NCBI GenBank assembly: GCA_026874595.1
Contig: CM049318.1
Span: 13,003,241 to 13,067,240, forward strand
Direction: 5' to 3'
DNA from: Sipunculus nudus
Lineage: Eukaryota > Annelida > Sipuncula > Golfingiida > Sipunculidae
Length of the DNA stretch: 64,000 bases
Shown: positions 42,896-56,559 of the stretch, one piece after another
How the letters are laid out: every line of letters starts with the position of its first letter
How positions within the stretch are numbered: the first letter of the stretch is position 1
The notes under the pieces: generated by a model
Told to the model about the DNA's origin: nothing
Database searches by the model: none
Seen by the model: only the letters and a program-made list of their open reading frames with translations
Translations under genes and position numbers: made by a program

Positions 42896-45324
42896 TTTGA
42901 TTCACCTTATGCAACGGACATTTGGTGATACATTAGTGTGCATAAGCGCCATTTGTATTAAAGCCATGTGCTTCTATGTACCCAACCACCAATTAATGTT
43001 AATAAACAGTAACAACCAATGTAAAGCTTTGTATCTTTGTATATGGTGTGATCTATTATGCACAGTCATACTCTTAGGACCTGCATTTTACAACTATTTG
43101 ATAATGTTTTTATTTCTGAGAAACAAACCCTATGCGTTTTACATTCTGCAACAGCAGCACCAACGACAGCATCAGAAACGGCATATAAATGCAGCAGTTT
43201 ATTTGACTGATCTGTGCTATGGATATTGTGGCAACATAATAAAGACTCTTTTGACATATATGAGTTATATGTTTCCACAGTACTTTATTTACCCAAACCT
43301 ATATCAAGTTTTCTGGTCAGTCTGCAATAGAGATCATTAGATATAAACATTAGATGCGACGTTAGTAACTCAAGGGTTTTAGCATAACCGGGAACCGCTG
43401 TAATTTGCACCCAAAGATTTCAAATAAATTTCAGTTAAACTTTAGTGTGAGGACGAGACGCTTGTCTTTTTTTATCATTACAACATGAAGTAAATATTTA
43501 GACCATTCCAGTACAAGGTACATGTCTAATATACCTAGATACAACACCTGTGTCTGGTAATTATCTGCACTACCTCATTTTTGGACATATATCACACTCA
43601 CATATGATTCTATGATGTGTTTTTGTTGAAGGAGCAATGTTTTAATACACAAGACTATTCAGGATTTCTACTCACGCATTAATAGTCAGAAAAGTACAAT
43701 TCAAACTCTGCTACGTGCGTTGAGCATTTTTATTGCGTAATTTAATTCATATATATTGAGTAATTTAAAGTCAGGATTTTATTGGAAACGTCCTACCTGC
43801 ACTGCGATTGCACCATAAGTGGATTAACTACGAATTCCCTCATCAAGGGTTTGATTTGCTCTTTGAAATTCATCAATTAATCCAGCTTCTCGCAGTGGCA
43901 TGGTTTCAGGACCATCAAATATGACCACTGGTGATCCTTTAAAACTTTGATCACGTTTCTTAGGATCAACGCTCTGTTGCAATGATAAATTGTACTCAGT
44001 ATCAGAATACTTATTATGTATGATTCAATATTCTGTTCCTCGTAAATTTGAAATGATAATACATCCAAAATGACCTTTGCGTCTGAGTCTATACAGTTAA
44101 TATGTGTTCATTGTTCACACGTTTCACTGTTATTCGTCGAGTCAAACCTTAGCGATGAATCTTATAGACAACAGTCTGGGTTAATTACTGATGAAGCTGT
44201 CGTTCATTGTTTTCTTCGTGATCAGATGACTGGTAGTACCAGCTGAAATCAATATCTAATGGGTGACATCTTCGTCAACTGCGATCCTCAAACTACAGAT
44301 ATAGTTACATTGGCAGTTGCTGAACACTTAAGATACTTTCTTATCTCACACTATATTTGACGGGACCGACTGATAAAAGAACCACAACATCATAATGGAA
44401 CAAATTCCCTAGCGAATGTTCTACAGACGAGCCTAGATAAGACTTTATGCCTATAAGACTAGAAATATATATTCACAGATATGCAGGCCTCCGATATGTG
44501 ATCGGTCTTTAATCGTGGGTACACCGAAGCCCATGTTTAAACCCACTTATTGATCCCCCTTTTTAGTCCTTTGTCTTATAACGTAATTCCTTATAAACAT
44601 TTCAGTATTTAACTTTTGTAACAAACAGAATACTTGTTCCTCGCAGGTTTGTCAGCAGAGCGAACTGGTATTTAAGAAAATAAAAGTTGTCGGATGACAT
44701 ATTCTTCGGTGAGGCAGTTAAAAAAAATGAAACGTAATTTAAGTTTATTAATTCTCTTATTTCATGTAATTACTACATGTCCATGTGCTTTCTAAGGGAT
44801 TTCTTAAATATGCTGAGAGGGGGCGTAAATGAAGTAAAGGTAAAGATATATTAATTGAAAATTGATCACAATCATTACTTCAATCAATTGAAAAAGCAAC
44901 TGGTAAAACATGAGCATATAATAGCTATAATTTTAGTATGATTACTATACATGCATGCAGCAAATGGGACAAATTAAGGAACAAATTGTCACGGTCTGTA
45001 TTATTGTAATTTTAGCATTTAAAGGTATACATACGTAGAATCATATGTATTCTATTTACACTGCGAGAATGTCTGCACAAGTTTTATTAATTGTTTAACT
45101 TACAAGTCTTCAATTAATATTGAAATATATCCAGGAAAGTATATTGATTCATATTATTTATATTGCATTTAATGTGATTGTATAAATCAAATATATGAAT
45201 AAGTGTTGTATGACCTTAGCAATAAACCAATTTTAAAATTGCGATTGATTACGGTTATGTATAAATTTATTATTATTTATGTTACTGACACAGGCCGTAT
45301 GTCAGTAAATCTCCTGTTTTCCGG
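42896..45324. other. Distal part of unit A, no supported gene
   Basis: Colinear with 54800-56360 and 57520-58120. A 154-codon plus-strand frame (42876-43340) is rejected as coding because its unit B copy has mostly amino-acid-changing differences and an early stop. Unit B contains an extra segment of about 1.1 kb where A has 44530-44690. Confidence 0.45.
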
Positions 45325-47755
45325 CAGGTTGTCCCGGCAGTTCTGACAGATCATTCAACCGATTTGTGCCATTTTAAATTAAAACCAGAACAAGGATATG
45401 GACCTTCACATTGGAAATTTAACATATCATTATCGAAGGACCATCTGTTTATAAGTAAATTTAAGGAATACGTAAATGGATTTAGGAATAAGGAAAAAAT
45501 AATATGTGGGCAAAAAAATGTGGCACTATTTTAAGTATAGAATATGAAAATTTTCTATTAATTTATCTAAAGGAAAGAGGAAGAAAGAGAGATAGGAACT
45601 GATAAAACTCGAAAAAGATTTGTTGAATGCAGACATAAATCTATCAGGAAACAAGAAGTCGAGTAAACCAATATATAATGGAATTAAAAAGAAAATTGAA
45701 GAACATTACGAAAACATAGCTGCGGGACAGATAGTAAGATCACGTGTTGAATGGTGTGAAGAAGGTGAACGAAAGTTATTTTGAGTAATGCAAGGAAACA
45801 CTAAACGAAAACTACTATTAAGACATTGATTAAGTCGGATAAAGAATTAACATGCTCCAGAGATATTATGGAAGAAATAAGACTACAAACGAAATTATTC
45901 CAGAAAGACAGATATCAATGAGAGGGAATGTTCTGATTTTCTTTCTTAAGTCAATGTTCCTAGTTTGTCTGAAAATGATATTCTAAGCTGCGAAGGTACA
46001 GTCAAAAAATTATATATCGTTGCACTAAAAGATATGAAAAAAAATAATAAAACCCCAGAGAAAGACGGTCTTCCGAAGGAATTTTACGTGACCATTGTTG
46101 ATCTAACATGTAAAGATTTGTTAAATTGGCTTTATGTGTAACTTTGATAGAGAAACAAGGCAAGAACAATAGACATTTGTCATCTTGTATATTAAGTATA
46201 TTAAGTGTTGATGTCATGTTATTAAGTAGCGTATTAGTTTAACGAATACAGGCATTCTTCCAGAATTTATTAATGAAGATCAGAGCGCATTTATAAAGAG
46301 AGGAGAATATATGACATTTATCGTCTAATTTCTGTTATTTTAGAATACTGTTAATTTCAGGCTAAAAAAAGATATTATTTTTGCTGTGGAATTCGCAGCG
46401 ACCTTTCACTCCATCGATAATAATTTTCTGTTACCTACACCAAAAAGATTTTGTTTGGACATGATTTTCTAAGCTGGATTCGTTTGTTTCACTGTGGGGT
46501 GGGAAGCCGTGTGAACAACGGATACACTAATGGCTATTTTAGATAAAAGCTGGGAACCCAACAGAGGTATCCATTTGCCCCTTATTTATTTATGTTTGTC
46601 ATTGAAATTTTGGCCATTCCAGTTCAGTTAGGGGCAAAGATATCAATCGCTATGAGAAAAAAAAATGTCTTTTCGCTGAAGACACAACGTATATGTTAAA
46701 GATGTTCAGTCTCTACCATCAGCAATGGGTATATTGGATTAATTTGGGAAGATCCATTATGATAAATACGGAGCTGCCTACATTAAAAGAAAAAGAAAAA
46801 CATACATATTGCTTCAAAGATATTAAATGTGTTAATCTATATAAAAATGGCATAATAATTTTAGGAATATGGCACACATATAGTCGAAAGTTATCCGAAT
46901 CACTTAATTTTGAGCGTCTTTACGACAAATGAAAACGACACTCACTATGTGTAACATGAAATCTCTAACGATTTTTTTTGTAGAAATATTCTCTCGAAAT
47001 CCATGGGTATTTCAAAATTATTATATGTCGTTAATATTATTATTCCACCGAAAAAGTTTAAGCGAATAAAAAATTGTATTGTTGATTTTATATGGTTCCA
47101 CAGTAGCCTAAAAAGTATGAAGCATTGATTGGAGGAACAGAAAATGGCGGCATAGGGATGCCGTGTATACCTTCTATCATTAATAGTCAGAGTTATGAGG
47201 AGAGCCAGATTAAGGAATTTATTAGAAACAAAGTATACAATTCATACCAAACTTTATCTGAGAAGCATTGGTGGTTTATGATATGTTGATCAAAATGTTG
47301 ATCCGCCTCCTATCAGCAAAACGTCGCCTACCTTTAATTTTCACTATTTGCAGTTATGGGCGTCATATACTATGTGTAATCCTGAACCAATTGCTAATAT
47401 TTGATTACAACAAATAAGGAATAATAAATATATCAGAGTCGAGAGAAGACTTTTTTTTATAGGCATATAGTTAACCTATGTATAAAGCACGTCCTTCAGA
47501 TATTTAACAAAAAAAAACGGCAGAGTGAAAGATTTAAAAGAGTTAATGCCTATAGATTTTCAAATGTAAAAAACAACGTGTTACCAAGGTTATCGGTACA
47601 GAAGGAGATACCCTAGAAATGGTAACAAGAAATATTTTCAAGACCAAGGTAAACGTGGAGAAAGTATTTCTAAAGTTAAAAAAAAGACAATGCGTGTTAT
47701 AAAAATTAAAATCTTTTAGGAATCTTGCTAAACGTCGTGACCTTTGACACATTCA
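45325..47755 (+). mobile_element. Decayed Tx1/L1-like non-LTR retrotransposon
   Basis: Successive plus-strand frames, broken by many stops and indels, follow the order of an L1/Tx1-type ORF2. An endonuclease end reads AVLTDHSTDLCHFKL and GPSHWKFNISLSKDH. A linker reads RSRVEWCEEGE. RT pieces read DGLPKEFYV, ILPEFINEDQSAFIKRG, FAVEFAATFHSIDNNFLL and LFAEDTTYML (ADD-like box with Glu for the first Asp, near 46670-46690), then GIIILGIW. A C-terminal piece reads KFKRIKNCIVDFIWF. It begins exactly where A and B stop matching, so it inserted at the distal end of unit A. It is inactive. Confidence 0.72.
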
Positions 47756-48514
47756 CAGATCGTTAAGCTGTCAGCCTTTTGCAGCATCGCTTTTTATAGA
47801 TAACATACACGAACATTTGAATGCACAGTAATTCTCTATTTCTTGAGCTGAAACAAATAAAATGTGTTATAATAAATCAAATCCTCGAGGGACAGGTGAA
47901 TATACCGTATTTTTTTCCGTAGAAGGTGTAGAAATAATCAATAGATAAAAAATATATAAACTAATGAATTGAAACAGCATTAAATGAAAAATACGAAAAC
48001 AGATATTTCAGAACCATCTGAATAAACGTGTAACACACGAAAGCCAACCGATGGCATTTCATAGTATTATAGTAAAGGCTACAACCTTGAAGATTAACAA
48101 CCCGTTTTTTGAATAGTCCGCCTAAATGAATATAATCAGTTGACAAATACGATATTCAATTAAACGGGACCGACTGTATTTATGAAGTATTTGATTAGGA
48201 TGGAAAGATTAGAACGCAATGTTGCCGAAAAAATATGTCAGAAATATATTCAAACAAAAGGAAATGAATATTGTTAGCTTTAGGTTAATACATTGTAATG
48301 AAACATTTTAGAAACTTCATTCTGTTTAATTAGTATTCTTTTAATAAGTAATAAGAAATAACCTTACATTTACTGACATACAGTAATTCTTGTATACATG
48401 TAAATATTTATTTTAAGTTCCATTTTATTTTAAGGGAGATGTCAATGATGAAAATGATTAAAAGACAACTGATAAAGACTATATTCTGAGATATCTTTCG
48501 AAGAAAAAAATGAA
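47756..48514. other. Spacer between LINE and unit B, no gene seen
   Basis: AT-rich sequence with no recognised content. Confidence 0.4.
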
Positions 48515-48839
48515 ATACTAACATCATAATGTCATGAGGAAATAAGTGAACAAGAAATTGAATTGGAATACAAATATTTAATAAAGATATTTAACAATTT
48601 CTATGATAAAATATGTACTCAATTTAAAATAGCAATATAAACAAAATGGGTGAACCACAATAAATATCCTGGATGGAGCCTAAACATTGTTCAGATCCGG
48701 TTTTATGAGACTGAAACCTGTGTTGTCCTTAGATTGCTGTACTGTAATTGGAAGTTGCACTTGAAGTTGGTTGTAGCACGGCCATCACGACACTAGACGT
48801 CGGACTATCATCGGTCGTCCCGTCCATCATAAAACCCGA

Positions 48840-50543
48840 CCAGTAGCCGTTCACATGGGTAAGAAATCCCTGCAGACAAATATTATATCGTATTATATCG
48901 ATTATATCTTATATCGAAGTACACAGATGCGCACCAGCTATATCAAAACTTTGTTAGACGTAATATACGTCGTTCAAATAACACATACTCTTATAATGAG
49001 CATATCATTAGAACTATATCCTGAACGATTATAACAATATATACAGTATACCCTTTGTTTCTATAAGATACCAACATCAATAGCCATTACCAATTTTTGT
49101 TCTCGCTTATACACCTGTGTTTCAATAGTTAAATTATTAAGGAGTCATTCATACAACGTTTCAATCATTTAGGAGTTATATATACAACATGGTGGGTGTA
49201 CTTTGGTAATTATAGTTATGTTTTAAAAAAACTCAGACATACCTTCTGTCCAGGTTAGAACAGTGACTCATGGGTGACTACAATGACTACGAGTCCATAT
49301 GGTTTTCTGTGTAGTTCTAAATACGATGTTAACAACACTCTATTTCTATTATGCTTGGTTGGTAACCTCAAAATAGAGCCATGTGTTCTTTTGCATTTTA
49401 AACTTTCGTGGTTACACAGGTGTATCGAAATAAATAGTTCATGTGCTGAAAATGGTCGTTACGGCTAAGGAACATTACTCGTTCATACACTAGGACTCGG
49501 GTCTATACCCGTTTTTCATTACAGCTCGGGTCTTTTATCCATTAATTCATGAGGTCTATGGTTTATGAGGTCTCATCCACTCATGACATATAAATATCCA
49601 ATATAACAGCACGTGATATTAATTTCTACGTATAAAACATTCGCACTTCCATTTAGATGCACGAGGGTGGAACCGATCACATCCCATACATATTTGCGTG
49701 TACGTGGCCGTTTGGCGGATCAGATACAGGTATCAATAACATCTTTTCTTGGGGTGGGGGATATATATGTGAGTTCTTAAGTCACATATTACACTCTTTT
49801 TATTCATAAGGTATCTTTCAACGTCTGATGAAGAGATGGTAAATACAGTGGGCTCGATTAGATCAAATTACTTGTCTTAGATCATCCTTGATTATCCTGA
49901 AAGCATTCACTATAGTTATATCTTGCCTGCCTAGTTCGACCACATGTGAATTCAGACAAATTTCTGCCAGTCCCACTGGTGGTCTTTACATAGTTTTCAC
50001 AGTGTCTATATCGGGTTTACTGCCCTTAAGTAACAGTTCTTTACTGTTATGGCGTTTCTGAACTAAAAAACGAAAAATTCGCACACATAACCGTGAATTT
50101 TTAAACTTACACAGTAGTGTAAACTATAATTTTTTGTCTGTAAAAATAAAGCCATTGGCACTATACCCAGCAAAAGAATTTCTTGGTGGTATGTTACTGT
50201 GAGTGTTTTTGTGTTGCTATCAATCTTTACATTCGGGTATTCATTTTATCCCTGAGTCAAGCACATAATCAGAGTCAATGATTACCAAAAAAAATCACAC
50301 GAAATACATCACTAACAGTGATTCAAGCACTTCTATGTAACAGGCAAATAAATGGTAAGATAAAACACATGCGGGGCTGGATGTCAGGAGAAGCAAGTTC
50401 TTTTAACGAAGAACACTGAGACTGTGTCACCTAGACCGGCCATAGACCAGATTATTCAGAATTCCGGAACAGCGGCTTAACAGCCATCGTAGTAAGCAGT
50501 TTATATCTACTTTACAACCAATACAACCAATAAAAATTCGCAA

Positions 50544-50546
<3 letters not shown>
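48840..50546. other. Proximal part of unit B, no gene seen
   Basis: AT-rich, partly colinear with 34750-35480 in unit A, with about 1 kb (around 49200-50030) not obviously matched there. A near-triple ATTATATCGTATTATATCGATTATATC occurs near 48886-48915. Confidence 0.4.

Positions 50547-50602
<56 letters not shown>
50547..50602. repeat. (TA)n microsatellite
   Basis: Pure TA run. It is followed by CAGTGGAACCCCGCCTTGCG, which resembles the terminus of a TA-targeting DNA element; no second end was found. Confidence 0.95.
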
Positions 50603-50605
<3 letters not shown>

Positions 50606-50687
50606 TGGAACCCCGCCTTGCGACCATTCCGCAATTGCGACCTCCCCCACAATAACGACGACTTTCCTTGGCCCCGAATATACGATC

Positions 50688-51003
50688 CAGGTTAGAGGTA
50701 CCGTTATGGTTGTGTCAAGGAAGAGGAATGTCTTTTGAATGACTTTCTTGTGCAAATCCTCACCTATTTTAAACGAGCCGAACATATTCTGGCAACCGAA
50801 AATCCTGAATTCCCAAGCACAGTAGATGACAGAAGTCTTCTCCTCTCTGCACATTTGCACCGCAGTAAAATAACCCTCGACATTTTTCTGGGCGACTTCT
50901 TATACAGCTGGCAGTGATGATGCAATAAAAAGGTTCCAGCTGATTGGGTAACTGCTGTTTGGCCTCAGGTTCCTCACATGGAAGGACATTTTGATCTTTG
51001 ACA
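50688..51003 (-). pseudogene. Inverted relic of methyltransferase exon 3 (unit B)
   Basis: On the minus strand this reads as a diverged exon 3 of the NNMT-like gene. FKIGEDLHKKVIQKTFLFLD followed by TTIT matches NIDENLHKYAIEKAGLFIKT TTIT of copy A. Further upstream on that strand, the AQKNVEG region matches AMENVAG, and the complement of CAGCTGGCAGTGATGATGCA matches the DCVITAS coding region. At least one frameshift lies near 50800. Exons 1 and 2 of this inverted copy are not visible. It lies about 1 kb upstream of copy B exon 1, in divergent orientation. Confidence 0.75.
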
Positions 51004-51234
51004 TTGTATCATCATCAATCACCATTTATAACATTATTTTTGGAATGATTCATTAAGGTTAAAGATCATAATTTAAGAAAACACTTGAATCATACATATT
51101 GCCCAACAGGTGCGGTATGCATAATGCATTATCACGCTCAAATCGGTGACCGAAATGTACAAGCGGTTGTCATGTAACATTTGTTCGCGTGACTGAACGT
51201 TTGACATATGGTGGCCTTAGTTGACAGTTGTGAT

Positions 51235-51238
<4 letters not shown>

Positions 51239-51319
<81 letters not shown>
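51239..51319. repeat. (TA)n microsatellite followed by CCCGTGC
   Basis: About 80 bases of TA directly followed by CCCGTGCTATCCGG. Units A and C have only a short TTATATATATAAATAC here, so the tract expanded in B. Confidence 0.97.
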
Positions 51320-51322
<3 letters not shown>

Positions 51323-51964
51323 GTGCTATCCGGCATGTCCTATTAATTTAGTTTCATCATGTAATGGCTTTGTCATGTGTGCATAATAGTTTTAATTAAA
51401 CAATTATTTTCTGCTGATCTAATAGTCATTTTTTTTCAGGAAAGATCTGTTGCTCACTTGTGTGATAATTTCGCCAGCTCTAAAACAGCCCAAAGTCTGA
51501 TTGTGTTTATAATTGATTGTGCCGCTATTAATTGACTTACATTGAGGACCTACCATAATTACGTGGGGTTATATACTTTTAAGCTCGTGTATTGTGTTTA
51601 TATTTTAGTAATCTTTTAGCAGTTGGAATATATCTTGATAATCTTGTAAGTTGGGTGTTTTCCTTGTGTGATATAGGTTTTTAAGGTTTAGAGTACGTTT
51701 TTTCCCATAGCTGCTCCGATGACTATACGTTGATGCATTCTATGTGTATTTACGTTTTGTTCCGATATAAATCTGACTTTAGGTTAATTATATCGAAATA
51801 GCTCTGCTTTTAAATAAGGGCCTTAATTTGTTAAGTATTGTTACTTTAACTGAAAACAAAGAGGCCCTTTTCATGAAGGATTGAAATTACAATCTAATCT
51901 GCGAATAACGCATTCCTCTAAGTTACTAATGACTACTAAGTTTACTGGAGTTTTTTCAGGAACC

Positions 51965-53139
51965 ACGGACCGCCGTGTCACAGAGATGTACAAGTCAGCT
52001 TTTGATGGAAGGGTGTATTTAGACACGTCTTACAACATATTTCATGGCCAATCATCAGCCTATCCTTTTTTCCGCAAAGATAAAGTGCAGTTTGAGCTGG
52101 ATATATTTAAACATGGTAGGTTGTTGTCAGATCAAATTAATATATAATGAATTGTTTAATTTTACCATTAAACGTTTGATATTTCAAGATATGCTCAGTA
52201 TATTTAAATTTTGTTGTAGGATTCATCAGGTTGGATGAATAAAATAAACGATAAACGTTATTAAAATCTTACATAACAGTTATAGAGATATAAACATTTT
52301 TTTAATTTGACAAAATCTTTATTATCTTTAAGATAAAGCACTCTGAATAATGGGATGTTCTTTCAGGTCACGCTGGACATTAAATTGTTTACCTGGCCGT
52401 ACATTTATATAGATGTACATGTATTATCGATTCTCCCTGTATTCATCTTCATAAATGGTGTAATTCCATGGGAAACTTTAATTTACATTAGTCTATACAT
52501 CAGTGTAATTGGTTTAGTTCAGTTTTAAGTGTATCAAAAAGTATAATTGACCCACCAAAAATGGAACAACAAACAAAAATTGATTTACTTTTTTTCTTTT
52601 TTTGAAGTGTATTAGAAAACTCTTTACAGGAAATATCAAGGGCCGAAGACTTCTGGAAATCGGATGTGGACCATCTATTGATTTCGTCATTGTTCCGTGC
52701 CCTTATTTCGAAGAGATTTATATGGCAGATTTTAACGAAAGTTCTCGAAATGAGATTGAACTTTGGCGTGAGGGGTCACCACAGGCATTTGACTGGTCCG
52801 GGTATTTCAAACATATAAAGCACCTGGAAGGCAATGGGTATGTGACAAATGATCAATTAAATGATACGATACGGTGATTTATAACCAGAAAATATATCTT
52901 TAATAATATATTTATTTTTATGGGTCCGTCTTGGGGGGAACGCCCTATCATACTCAGGTTGTCCTTTAGTACGTCCGTCTTTTAGTCCTACTACACCTTC
53001 CGTTACGCTCTTTTGCACGTATTATTTCAATAATCATTCTAGCAAGTCGTGCTTTGTTACCAAACATCCATCAGTGGACGTTGGCTACATCATTTCATGC
53101 CCATCGGATATTGGAAATATGGCTTAATATGGCGGAATC

Positions 53140-53196
<57 letters not shown>

Positions 53197-53789
53197 GTCT
53201 GTTGAAATAAACTACCAACCCCGATGTTCACGTAAGGCTCAGGCTGACATTAAAATAACATAAAAGGCCTTATATTTTCGTAAGTAAACAATTTTAGGTC
53301 GACATCAAGGCGTTTACAATTTTGTCATCTTAATTATCTTAAAGGAATTCATGGGAGACACGACAAGCAGAGTTAAGATCAAAGGTCAAGGCTGTCTTTC
53401 CTTGTGACGTACTCAAGCAAAATCCCCTGACACCCAATCAGCTGGACCCGTTTGATTGCGTCATCACTGCAAGCTGTCTACTCTCCGCCTGTGCCAATGA
53501 GGAGGACTTTATTGTTGCAATGGAAAATGTCGCAGGCCTTGTGAAGCCAGGTGGAGATTTTTTATCATTCACTGCGCTTTGAAATACAAGATATTCAGTT
53601 GCCGGGAAGGGTTTCCCATTGCTATCAATAGATGAAAATCTGCATAGAAAAGCCGTTGAAAAGGCTGATCTTTTCATAAAAACTACCATCACAAAATACC
53701 TTGATAGTAATATGAGAGCCAAGTTCGACCATATTACAGATGTTAAAGGTTACACAATGGTTCATGCTGTTAAAGAAGCAACAGACTAG
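51965..53789 (+). pseudogene. NNMT/PNMT/TEMT-family methyltransferase, copy B (inactivated)
   Basis: Exons correspond to 51965-52115, 52608-52837 and 53345-53789 with normal splice sites (GTAGGT, GTATGT; AAG acceptors). Three separate lesions are seen. The start ATG of A and C is ACG at 51965-51967. Exon 2 has one extra base and a TAG in its first codons (GTGTATTAGAAAAC against GTGTATTATGAATTC). Exon 3 has TGA at 53580-53582 where A has GGA (Gly). The C-terminal segment beyond that stop is open to TAG at 53787-53789 and shows the ancestral C-terminus that copy A has lost. LLEIGCGPSID, QAFDWSG and VKPGGDFLSF are preserved, so decay is recent. An in-frame ATG at 51929 could replace the lost start but not repair exons 2 and 3. 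Confidence 0.85.
53143..53193. repeat. (TA)n microsatellite in copy B intron 2
   Basis: Pure TA run inserted between exons 2 and 3. Copy A has ordinary sequence with a short ATTCATATATTCATATATTG at that place. Confidence 0.96.
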
Positions 53790-53799
53790 CTTCAAGAAT

Positions 53800-56370
53800 A
53801 AATATAAATGCCTGTCTGATGACAAAACATATATTTGTTTTCGTATAAATTGAAACACCTATCAAATAAACTATATTGTTATTGCTTGTAACTGAAAAAT
53901 GGCTAGATATTTTGGTATATTCTTACCCTAACTTTCTTCTTGCAGCGTCACTTAGCATATTTCATGTAAGCAGCAATTGTATATGTATAATAGACACCAA
54001 TCTTGAGTTATATTACCTTTTGATTAACCTATTAAATAATTGCGTTTTATCTTCTACTAACAATGTCCCACAAAGTGTGCCAAATCTGATTTTTAACGTA
54101 TCTATACTATTCTATATATAACTACAGCATGTGTATTAATTGTGGCAATTTAATAAGGATACATGTAAGTAAAATCCCCTTAAATTAAGACAGGACACTA
54201 GCCTCTGGTTCGATGAATGCCCATAAAAGTGTTCATTTTTTCTTGTCCATGTCTAATCGAAGATTTTGAGTCGGCCCGAAAGCAGTGAAAGTCTTACAGG
54301 AGAATTATAGTCAAATATGTCAGAAGACAACTAATAAGAGCGAAAGTAACATAATGACGATAACAAAATACTTTAAACCATTTCATATTTAAGCATTTAT
54401 TAAAATATATAAATAAAACCGCAATACACCTTGAAATTATCAGAACTGTTGATGCATATTCTATCTAACGAACTGTTATATGATTGATTCACTTGCATTG
54501 AAACGGATACATGTAGTTAATCTGTGATTTTGAAAATTAACATGCATTTAACAAAAAAAATCATGTGGTCGCACTCAGACGGGGTAGAACTAAAATTTGA
54601 ACACAAGACATATGTTGGTTAGAGATATTTGAAAGGTAAAAAAAACATAGTGGCACTGTTTCACGCCTATCCTCCCATTCAAAATATAACTTCTGAAGAC
54701 GACGAGAGATATATAAAGTTCTTGTTGTTGCGACATATTAACTGATTTAAAAATTAGCCCAATGACGGTAAAATATGAACCATAATTCGGAACGTTGGAC
54801 ATGCAACGGACATTTGGTGATACATTAGTGTGCATAAGCGCCATTTGTATTAAAGCCATGTGCTTCTGTGTACCCAACCACCAATTAATGTTAATAAACA
54901 GTAACAACCAATGTAAAGCTTTGTATTTTTGTATATTGTGTGATTTATTATGCACAGTCATACTCTTAGGACCTCCACTTTACATCTATTTGATAATGTT
55001 TTCTTTTCTGAAGAAAAAACCCTATGTGTTTTAATTCTGCAATAGCAGCACCAACGACAGCATCAAAAACGGCATATAAATGCAGCAGTTTATTTGACTG
55101 ATCTGTACTATGGATATTGTGGCAACATAATAAAGACTCTTTTGACATGTATGAGATATATGTTTCCACAGTACTTTATTAACTCAAACCTATATCAAGT
55201 TTTCTGGTCAGTCTAAAATAGAGATCACTGGATATAAACATTAGATGCGACGTTAGTAACTCAAGTGTTTTAGCATAACCGCGAACCGCTGTAATTTGCA
55301 CCCAAAGTTTTCATATAAGTTTCAGTTTAACTTCAGGACGAGACGGTTGTCTTTTTTTATCATTACAGCATGAAGTGAATATTTAGACTATTCCATTACA
55401 AAGAACACATGTCTACCATGCCTAGATACAACAACTGTGTCTGGTAATTATCTGCACTCCCACATTTTATGACATATATCACACCCACATATGATTATAT
55501 GATGTTTTTTAGTTGAAGGAGCAATGTTTTAATACACAAGACTATTCAGGATTTCTATTCACGCATTAATAGTCAGAAAAGTAGAATTCAAACTCTTCTA
55601 CGTGCGTTGAACTTTTTTATTGCATAATTTAATTCATATATATTGAGTTATTATAAGTCAGGATTTTATTTGATACGTCCTAACTGCACTGAGGTTGCAC
55701 CACAAGTGGATTAACTACGGATTCCCTCATCAAGGGTTTAATTTGGATATTTGGATATTGCATCAATTAATCCAGCTTCTCGCAGAGGCATGGTTTCAGG
55801 ACTGTTGCAATGATAAATTGTACTCAGTATCAGAATACTTATTATGTATGATTCAATATTCTGTTCCTCGTAAATTTGAAATGATAAACCATCCAAAATG
55901 ACCTTTGCTTCTTAGCCTATACAGTTTATAAGTGTCATTGTTCACACGTTTCACTGTTATTCGTAGAGTCAAACCTTAGCGATGAATCTTATAGACAACA
56001 GTCTAGGATAATGACTGGTGAAGCTGTCCATCATTGTTTTCTTCGTGATCAGATGATTGGTAGTACCAGCTGAAATCAATATCTAATGGGTGACATCTTC
56101 GTTCAACTGCGATTCTCAAACTACAGATATAGTTACATTGGCAGTTGCTGAACACTTAAGATACTTTCTTATCTCACACCATATTTGACGGGACCGACTG
56201 ATAAAAGAACCACAACATCATAATGGAACAAATCACCCAGCAAATGTTCCCTCAGACGAGCCTAGATAAGACTATAAACCTATAAGACTAGAAATATGTA
56301 TTCACAGAGATGCAGGTCTCCGAATTGCGGGTGGTCTTTAATCGTGGGTACACCGCAGCCCATCTTTACA
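53800..56370. other. 3' flank of copy B, no supported gene
   Basis: Colinear with 41580-44530 of unit A apart from the missing short element and a deletion of about 60 bases near 55800. No conserved reading frame. Confidence 0.45.
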
Positions 56371-56559
56371 TCCACTTATGGGCCCTTAGACAAGGTTGCC
56401 TGGTGCTTATGTTCCCCTACAAGTGTTTGCATTACTAAATCGGCCTATATCCCACTATAATCGGGCATATATGACTGCACAATAGTAAATATTCCTGGAA
56501 GTCCTACTTAGATCCTGATCATAGGCTGGACCCACATCAAATGTAATCTATTCTTCTTT

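Larger units (their letters stand above)
34470..45325. repeat. Segmental duplication unit A (NNMT-like cluster)
   Basis: Colinear with 48515-58125. Landmarks are TGGAGAAATAAGTGAACAAG (34493) against GAGGAAATAAGTGAACAAG (48536), the AGACCAGATTATTCAGAA block (35448 against 50446), the methyltransferase exons, and the flank ending CACAGGCCGTATGTCAGTAA (45290 against 58086). Relative to B it gained a LINE (about 35540-36490) and a short element (42513-42895). Confidence 0.75.

Noticed and set aside
42876-43340. 154-codon hydrophobic plus-strand frame downstream of copy A
   Set aside because: Its counterpart in unit B (54795-55034) has mostly non-synonymous changes and an early stop, and the N-terminus in A lies in an inserted element.
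43877-44068. 63-codon minus-strand frame in unit A
   Set aside because: Unit B has lost about 60 bases inside it and no domain is recognisable.
46002-46217. Minus-strand 71-codon frame
   Set aside because: Lies opposite the decayed LINE reverse-transcriptase region, which reads on the plus strand.
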